This document shows, in pieces, positions 57,238 to 64,000 of a stretch of 64,000 nt of DNA. Both the position numbers and the translations under genes were made by a program. The notes beneath the pieces were generated by a model. It worked only from the letters and a program-made list of their open reading frames with translations. It made no database searches and had not been told where the DNA came from. How positions within the stretch are numbered: position 1 is the first letter of the stretch; the number at the start of each line of letters is the position of its first letter. Source of the stretch: Aquatica leii (Eukaryota > Arthropoda > Insecta > Coleoptera > Lampyridae); NCBI GenBank assembly GCA_035610365.1, contig CM069432.1, forward strand, positions 236,062,104 through 236,126,103, given 5' to 3'.

Positions 57238-57913
57238 ACACGTCATCAAGAAACTTTTGAGGAAAACCAAGAATTATAGTTTTATAGAGAGGGTACTATT
57301 CATTGATGAAAGCACACATTCTTTGTATGGTAAATCAAACAGACAAAACTATATAGACTCTGGAATACAGAAAATTAGCATTAAATGTTTGAAACGAATA
57401 TTCAGTACCAATATACAACAAACGTGTGGGCTGGAACACTAGATCATCGCATCATTGAACCATGTTTTCTACAACATCGTTTACATGGTGTAGATTATCT
57501 AAATTTATTGCAAGAAATCTCCAGATTTACCTCTTCTTGTGGGAGCACTTAAAAGAGGGAAGGACTTATAATAACACAAAACATTTAAAAACTGCAATGT
57601 TAAAAGAATGTCAACAAATCACTTGCTATCAGTTAGCTAACGTGAGAAGAAACTTCTTTGATGAATTGGGGTACTGTTTGTCAGCTACTGGGAATTTATT
57701 TATTAATTTAATTTAGCTTTTTGTTATTTTTTTTACTACAATTTTATGCACATAATACCTATATAAATACACATTTGATAACATAGAACGAAATAGATCA
57801 TTAATACATTGCGTTATAACAAACATACAAATCCTTCTGACCCAGTTCGTACTCTCGACAGACCAGAAATAGGAAGCTTCCATAAAATGGTGTTTACAAA
57901 TTAAGGTTAAGCT

Positions 57914-59670
57914 TTGGAAAAAAAGCTGCAGAACTACCGCGGTTCACAAATATATACAGAATCACTAAAGCAAGAAGCTACACAAGACTTGTATCGTAAA
58001 AGGCTAAAACAAAAGCTAATAGAAAATCCTGTAACACAGAGCGATGATGTAGACAAAGAGTGGGAAAAGCTGAAGACAAACATATTAAAAGCAGCGGACT
58101 AAGCAGTAGGAATACGAAAAGTAAAAATACCATTATGCAAAACAAATAAATCTCTATGGTTAACTGAAGATATAAAAGATTTCACAACAAAGAAGAAAGA
58201 TGTCAACATACTCTACAAACATACAAAGAGAGAAGAAGATCGAGTCAAATATACACAAGAACAAAACGAAGCAAACAAGAAAATAAAACAGATAAAAGAA
58301 AGCTACTGGGAAAGATTTACTAAAGACATGGAAAAAGATATGTATAGAGCTCAAAAGCATGTATTCAAAATGTCAAGAAACAGAAAACGTGATATAAGTA
58401 ACACGTTAAAAGTCAAGCGAATAAAGAAAGAATAATGAGAATATTACTTGAAAGAACTCTATAAAGAAGAGCATAACATACAAATTAGAAATGCCGCAGA
58501 TGAATATGAAGAAAATGACAACATAACTCAAATAACTGACGAAAATGTAAAAAACAAATCACAAAATTACTCAACATTATTTTCACATAATCAAGAGTAC
58601 CAATATTACCAATACCAATATTTAAAAAAAAGCTAACAAAAAGGACTTTGACAATTATAGAGGGATTATCCTTCTCTGTACAATTGAAACGCCGTTTATC
58701 AGAGTTATTCTTCGAAAACTACAGTTTTACCTGGACATGTCTGAAAAACAACCAGGTTATTTTGTGGTACGCCAGATAGGAGAAAAAGCGATCGAATATA
58801 CAAGAACTGCCTTTATGTATTTCCTAGACTTGAGGCATATAACACGGTATAAATAACATAATAAAAGATCTCAACACAGACACTAAAACTAAAGTTAAAT
58901 TACACTGCAGAAATAAAAACTACAAAGGGAATAATTTAAGGGAACTTGTTAAACCCCATACTTTTTAATTTAGTTGTAGATAAAATCACTAAAAGCTTTA
59001 GACTTCTAGCAGGATACAAATTAGACAAAAACAAAAAACATCAATTTTGTATGCTATGTGACGATACTGTTCTTTTAGCAGAAAAAGAAAACGATTTACG
59101 ATTGCTAAACACGTTCGTTGCCACAGCAAAAAAAAGTACAACATGACGGTGTTAATTAATAAAACTAAATCGCTTAAAATATCTAAAAATTAGCTACGTT
59201 GCAAACTGGAAATTGAGCGCAGTATGATTGAACAAGTGATGAGCATGAAATCTAAAAGAAATAATCCGGGGAAACAAATATATGACGACCAAAAGTTAAA
59301 CCAAAGTGTACAAGGCGATTGTGAAACCAATATTGACTTACGAAGCAGAGACACTAGTAGACACCAATAAAACATGGCAGATGCTTAGAACCACAGAGAT
59401 AAAAATGCTGAGATCAATAACCGAAAAAACAAGATAAGGTCGAGTTTAAAATAATATAAGAGAAGAATGCGGAGTCACAAATATAGTGAAATTTGTAAAA
59501 GAAAGATGAAGGGGATGGAACGGGCAAGTAGAAATGGCAAATGATGTTCGTTTAGTAAGAATAGTAAGAGACCTAAAGCCCTTAGATAGACGACTGCCTA
59601 GAAGGCCACCGAAAAGGTGAGCCGACAGCTGGAAAACATCAGAAGAATCGTGTGATGAGAAACAGATTTA
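57914..59670 (+). pseudogene. Non-LTR retrotransposon, reverse transcriptase half (5'-truncated)
   Basis: On +, MEKKLQNYRGSQIYTESLKQ and DVDKEWEKLKTNILKAAD (57914-58100) are the linker after the endonuclease, and the Lys/Glu-rich region follows to 58620. RT motifs: DNYRGIILLCTIE (58650), a degraded finger/palm segment, FYLDLRH (58830), LLNPILFNLVVDKITKSF (58945) and CDDTVLLAEKENDL (the YADD-type box read as CDD, 59060). Then TKSLKISKN, IEQVMSMK-type residues, PILTYEAETLVDTNKTWQML, IKMLRSI, IREECGV and the family's RRPPKRWADSW tail near 59610-59640. No endonuclease precedes, so the copy is 5'-truncated, as is usual for LINEs. Multiple stops. Confidence 0.82.
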
Positions 59671-59846
59671 ATATCTAAACAAAAGGAGAAGAGTTATTTT
59701 TTTGATTTACATTTTATTTATTCATGGAGACGTCTCAACCAGAAGATAAAACAAACAAAGATGAAATTAGATGTCATTTTTAATTTTCTACAACTTTTGT
59801 CTTGAACTTTTTCTGGTAAAATAATTAAATAATTAAATTCCCTATA

Positions 59847-59950
59847 TCACCATTCTTCTGGCTTTTTTGGAACAGGCCATTTTTGCAAATGAAAAAAAGG
59901 ATCACTTCCTGTGTGACCATCAATACCTAAAGGTGGATACAAGAAGTCTT
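59847..59950 (-). other. Short unexplained coding-like fragment
   Basis: On -, 34 codons read DFLYPPLGIDGHTGSDPFFH then LQKWPVPKKPEEW, ending in TGA. Composition (Pro, Trp, Gly, Asp) is unlike the AT-driven chance frames of this window, so it may be the end of a real or once-real protein. I do not recognise it with confidence, and no longer frame surrounds it. Confidence 0.25.
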
Positions 59951-60317
59951 TATTTTTTCTACATTAAGCGATACGATACTTGAGGAAGAATTAGGGTTGT
60001 ATTAGTTTTGTTTGTTGGACTTTATACGTGGCTTCTGCCAATTTTTTTAAGAATCGCACCTACAAATTTTATGTGCTGGACTTTAAGTATTATTCCATCC
60101 ATCTTTACCTGTAAGCCTGACTATCATCGGAAGGTAATTGTTTGTCCGAATGTTTGTCCTCGTTCTTGCACCAATGGCAATGACACTTTCACAACTGCGC
60201 TGTGTTTATTGGCTGTGACGCCACGCGCATATTTGGTTGGTTTTACTTTGTATCGCAACAGAGTGTATTTTATAGATTATGTACAGTGTGTTTGACATTT
60301 TATAACTTGAGTAATAT

Positions 60318-62210
60318 TTGATCGTATTACACAAGGATATTGTTGGTAATGGTGTTTTTTTTGGCCTCCCCCTAGTGATTCAACCTAAGTATTTAACTCG
60401 ACGTATTGATCGTATGCCTGTTGGCGAACAGAATAATAAATCCACCGTAAATGATCTTAGAACGGCTGTTAGTAATATTCTCGCTCTTGTGGACCCTGTT
60501 TCTTCGTCTGACACTGGTGAACCGTGTGATGCAGCCCCATCTACACCTATACCTACACCTATTGCATCGACAGGTTAGCAAGTTTATTAGATGCTACTCT
60601 TCAACGTCTGGAAGAAGCCGACGTAGTCACGTACCAATTCTAAGTCATTTAGAAGAAAAAAGGCGATCTTCTAATTTTGGCGACGTCCGTTTATTAGAAA
60701 GTGCTACCGATCTTTTTACCGGTCTAGCGCTTACTTGGTATCGTTGGATAAGATACTTGTTTTCTACCTTTGCGCTCGCAACAAGGTGTGAGGCTCTTTT
60801 ATTTTACATTCCCACAATGAAAAAGCTTTTTTTAAGATTCAGTAGTCTTCCAAGTTCACACGAACAGAATGCTTATTATGTCTAATTTTCTGGCTTTCCA
60901 GCTATTTGTTTACTTGAGCGATATTGTTGTAGTTTCTAGTATGTTTGAAGAATATGTTCGATTTTTCAAAGAAGTATATAAGAAATTATTTGATCATAAA
61001 TTTTGAAAAATGTCAGTTTTGTAGATCCATTCTGTCGTACTTAGGTTATATGATTTACAAACATGGACTACGTACTGACCTTTTGAAAGTAGAAGCTATT
61101 GTCAATTTTCCTAAGGCAAAGACTAACTAGCACTGATATTAAACGACTTCTAGGAATGTGCTCATGGTACAGGCGCTTTGTGCTTGATTTTTCGACGCTC
61201 TATAACCGCCTTCATTAAGGGCAGAAAAAAAAGCTGGGTGCAATGTCAATGCAAGAGGAAGGCGACAAGGTCGCCTAGCACGATGGAGCGTAAAGTTATC
61301 ACAACTTTCCTTTATAATGAAACACAGGCAAGGTAAGCAGAACGTCGTTACGAATGCTTTATCGTGATCCCAATTCTTTTTCTGATTGGAGAATTGAAAA
61401 TAATACTCTTTTCAAGCTAATACCTAATCGTCAAAATGTCACCTCAAATCTAGTCGAATGGAAACAAGTTGTCCTTTGTTCTAGACGCCGCGTTACCATG
61501 ACGAACTTACGTCAGCTCAATTTGTGCCTTTTAAAACCTATCATAAGCTCAGCAAATTATAGTACTGGTCTAAAATACGTACTGAGGTGTCACGTAATGT
61601 TTGTAGGTGTCAAATTTGTTTAGCTAGTAAATCGTCGCAAGGTGGTCGTGTTGGTTTACCCATAACCCGAAGAAAGTTAGTTTTCGGTTTCAATGCTTGT
61701 CCATTGACTTAATGGGTTATGTTCCTCGCTCACCTAGTGGTAACACGATGTTAATTTTAGTTTGTGATTATGCTACAAAATTTGTATTAGTTCGTCCGGT
61801 AGTTAAAGCGACCAGTTGCGCAGTTACAAATTTCTTAGAGAGCAATGTCTTCCTTTTGTTTGGCGTACCCCAAATCGTGATGGTTGACAATGGTCCTCAG
61901 TTTACCAGTAGTTGTTTTAAAAAACTGATGACTTATTATAATGTGCAGAAAATCTGGTACGACGTGTCGTATCACCCGCAAGTGAATTTCGATGAACGTG
62001 TAAACCGCGTTCTAGCTACTGCGCTCCACTCGTGTGTCAGCGATAACCATCGTCAGTGGGATGCTAAATTTACCGAGTCGCTTATGCAATTTGTACATCT
62101 GTGCATGAAGTGACCGGATATACACCCTGCTTTCTTAACTTAGGTAGAACCAAGTTCGGGCGATTATTCTGGTAAACTGTCTTACTTTGAAGAAGAAGAT
62201 TTAACCCTTG
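60318..62210 (+). pseudogene. Ty3/gypsy-like gag-pol remnant (gag, RT, integrase scraps)
   Basis: On +. A gag-like stretch near 60690-60740 reads LLESATDLFTGLALTWYR. RT follows at about 60900-61200: LFVYLSDIVVVSSMFEEY (the YLDD box changed to YLSD), INFEKCQFCRSILSYLGYMI and GLRTDLLKVEAIVNFPKAKT, then LLGMCSWYRRFVLDFSTLY. RNase H is missing. Integrase: the CQICLASKSS part of the zinc-binding region (61615), then 61697-62113 with SIDLMGYVPRSPSGN (first Asp), VMVDNGPQFTSSCFKKL (second Asp), YHPQVNFDERVNRVLATALH (Glu) and VSDNHRQWDAKFTE. No protease, env or clear LTRs found. Inactive. Confidence 0.85.
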
Positions 62211-62844
62211 GCAATCGCAGAGGTTGTCGGCAGTAACATGAACAGAACAACTTAACATCCCTTAGTCAATGATACAGGTTCACATCAAGATTTGTTTACT
62301 TAAGTGTGAATGCTGTTCAGCGTCTATTCTGCTTCCTGGTAGCAACAATAAGAGTGTGTTCATTAAAAGTGGTAGCCGTTGGTCTTCCAGCATATGGACG
62401 ATCTTCATTACTGCCAGCTTCTTTGTATCGAATATTAGTGTTATGAACACAAGTCTCGGGTAATTTAGCTTGATAGGCAATCGCACGGATTTCCTTTCTT
62501 TATATAAAATAACGATGACTGATTGCGTTTCATTGCTAATTTCAAGCACTTTTCCCATTTTTTAAGATGTCTTGTAGAAGCTTAAACTGTCATAAATCTT
62601 GTTCAATCCAAAATAAAAACAAAATACATTGTAATGATAAAGCATAAAATAGTAAGAACCTGCCGGAGCCTTCGGCAATAGTTGATGATGGTGATAAAAC
62701 AATACACATTTATTGTACCTTTATTTAAGAAATATACAATAAGATTTACTTTTTAGACATTTCTTTATAATAAAAGAATACACAGACGTGAAGATTTTAT
62801 AATCCTTATAATTTTTTTAATATTTTTTTTACAAGTGGTTAAGT

Positions 62845-63480
62845 GGTAGTTTTATGAGTCTACTGTCTGGAGTTTTCAAGTGAGTTGGTAATGGTTCATG
62901 TTTCCATAGAGTCGAAGGCCTTATTGTAGTCACAAAAGTGTAGGTCTATGTTATACTAACTTGTTTTCTCTATTATATTTTGTATCATCTGTATGTGATC
63001 TAGTGTGCTGTAATTTTTTTAAATCCTGCTTGTTTTGTAGATTCGTATACTTTGAGTTTAGTTTCTAGTCTGGTTTTAATTACTTTTGTTGAGAGTTTAT
63101 AGAGCTGATTTAGTAAATTAATTGATCTATAATTTTCCAAATCTGATTTATCTCACTTTTTATGTAACAACACGATCATTGCATTATTCCAGCCTTCAGC
63201 GGATTCTTTTATTGTCAAGACAATTATAAAATAATATTTTTAGTTTTTTTAAACAGTGTTTTAGTTTTAGTAATTTCCTCATCTTCCCCTGAAGCTTGAT
63301 TGTTTATAGTATTTCTTGTTTTATTTATTTTGATTTCTAGAATTTCCTCTGACCCTACATTTTGTATTGTGTTTGTTGTTGCTGTATGTTTTCGATTTTT
63401 CTGTTTTGTTTTTGAATTTTTGATAGTATGTCTCTGTTGCTTCTATTGTTTCGTTTCTGTTCTGTTAAATACAACCTAAA
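62845..63480 (-). pseudogene. Non-LTR retrotransposon RT fragment
   Basis: On -, 63390-63250 has the pre-RT stretch (RNTINNQASGEDEEITKT, where other LINEs have NKAPGEDGI). Then NNAMIVLLHKK, a stop, DKSDLENYRSINLLNQLYKL and STKVIKTRLETKLKVYESTK (fingers) follow, then a broken part and DLHFCDYNKAFDSMET (palm motif A, DYxKAFDS). The rest is absent. A third LINE copy, distinct in orientation and extent from those at 38.3 and 57.9 kb. Confidence 0.75.
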
Positions 63481-63576
63481 AAATCTTCTAGCTTTTATTT
63501 TGATTTAATTTGTTTGCAATTTCTGTTACATATTTTGCAATATTTTTAGGTTCTTGTTTCTTTCTATGGTTCTTGG

Positions 63577-63800
63577 CGGTGGCGGCTGGTGACCAATGCT
63601 GCAAGAAAATCATTTCAATATTAAAACTTAAAACACATTCTTACTTAATAAAGGATTTGTGTTTAAAGTCAATTTATCTATTTTTGGATTAAGTAAAATT
63701 AAACGTTACTTATTTGCAATTGTAAATTGATTATAAAACAATTTTTAGTAATTTTTTGGAAGGTCATTGACCAAATGACCTAATCGAGAAGCCGCCACTG
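63577..63800 (-). mobile_element. hAT-type MITE, copy B (224 bp)
   Basis: Ends CGGTGGCGGCTGGT and GAAGCCGCCACTG. Flanks GTTCTTGG (63569-63576) and GTTCTTTG (63801-63808) form an 8-bp duplication with one mismatch. It is the same family as 7567-7764 but in the opposite orientation and about 25 bp longer. Confidence 0.85.
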
Positions 63801-64000
63801 GTTCTTTGTATAATATCCTTTTATTACTTTTTTTTTAATTTTCTTGTATCAGGTTTATCTATTGTTTACTACTAGACACACTACAAAATATCAAAGAAAC
63901 CACGTACTTTTCTATAATTTTTCCTCAACATTTTGTTTACTAATAGTATATTAAGATGTTTGTAGAATTACAGTGTAAGATAATGTTACACGTAGCCGCA

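Larger units (their letters stand above)
54794..57716 (+). pseudogene. DD41D/DUF4817-like mariner-superfamily remnant, split by a pogo element
   Basis: The left piece (54794 to about 55020) starts MDSYIIKWKYEGSSLRTIQQ, continues ERLFSVVKTIRRIVQNLS and ends near VAENKNVPLTQ, the paired helix-turn-helix region. After the pogo insertion the right piece has VLFIDESTHSLYGKSNRQN (first catalytic Asp), VWAGTLDHRIIEPCFL and DYLNLLQEIS. A deletion removes the second Asp. Then SPDLPL and FLWEHLKEGRTY follow, and a C-terminal stretch ends at 57716 (LANVRRNFFDELGYCLSATG). This resembles the 23.2-24.3-kb gene in architecture but is a different, older copy. Inactive. Confidence 0.7.

Noticed and set aside
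55170-57300. GTATCAAGCCTCCC repeats as a separate repeat family
   Set aside because: They are sub-terminal and terminal parts of the pogo element.
60008-60295. 95-codon frame on + as an envelope-like or membrane protein
   Set aside because: Position and composition fit the untranslated leader of the gypsy-like remnant; no signal peptide, fusion motif or homology can be supported.
1-64000. tRNA, rRNA or other structural RNA genes
   Set aside because: Scanning by eye for T-loop and A/B-box strings (GGTTCGAATCC type) gave no candidate that folds; weak candidates may be missed.

Overview
The window is AT-rich eukaryotic DNA, almost certainly from an insect (or a close arthropod). It holds no host gene that I can recognise. 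Nearly everything identifiable is a decayed transposable element (TE): Tc1, mariner (DD34D and DD41D), pogo/Tigger, hAT, PIF/Harbinger, piggyBac, non-LTR retrotransposons, Penelope-like, Ty3/gypsy-like pol, solo LTRs, MITEs and fold-back repeats. The mix, the eukaryotic transposase types and the absence of closely packed ORFs exclude a prokaryote or a plasmid. The exact species cannot be read from the sequence.

Layout. 0-2.4 kb: no gene, one perfect hairpin. 2.4-7.2 kb: a pogo-like transposase on + split by two insertions, one a solo LTR with a clean 4-bp target duplication. 7.5-14 kb: AT-rich, with a hAT-type MITE, an inverted-repeat MITE and a solo LTR. 14-16.9 kb: a piggyBac-like element on +. 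Its end sequences recur as a tandem array at 20-21.3 kb and as a short deletion copy at 30.3-30.9 kb. 22.2-27.7 kb: a cluster enclosed by 370-bp inverted repeats, holding a DD41D mariner gene with a histone-like 3' stem-loop, a small hAT-like MITE and a complete-ended Harbinger element with TAA target duplications. 28.2-30 kb: a second piggyBac gene on -. 33.6-35.6 kb: a BED/SCAND3-type hAT remnant. 35.9-38.2 kb: a mariner split by a piece holding a Penelope-type GIY-YIG fragment. 38.3-41.5 kb: a LINE on - with ORF1, endonuclease and partial RT.

43.8-52.9 kb is the centrepiece. A Tc1-like element on - is expanded to about 9 kb by nested insertions: a ZMYM1-type hAT with perfect 8-bp target duplications, an unclassified element (called X here) that itself carries a fold-back element and a solo LTR, and a second solo LTR. 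Removing the insertions restores a continuous Tc1 reading order.

54.8-57.7 kb: a DD41D-like remnant on + with a pogo element inserted, the pogo gene being one of the least decayed in the window. 57.9-59.7 kb: the RT half of a LINE on +. 60.3-62.2 kb: Ty3/gypsy gag, RT and integrase scraps. 62.8-63.5 kb: a third LINE fragment on -. 63.6-63.8 kb: a second copy of the 7.5-kb MITE.

No transposase looks fully intact: each is broken by stops, frameshifts, deletions or insertions. The genes do not form a pathway. The region reads as heterochromatin-like TE sediment whose nesting order gives a relative history. All family assignments are from reading translations by eye; no database was searched.
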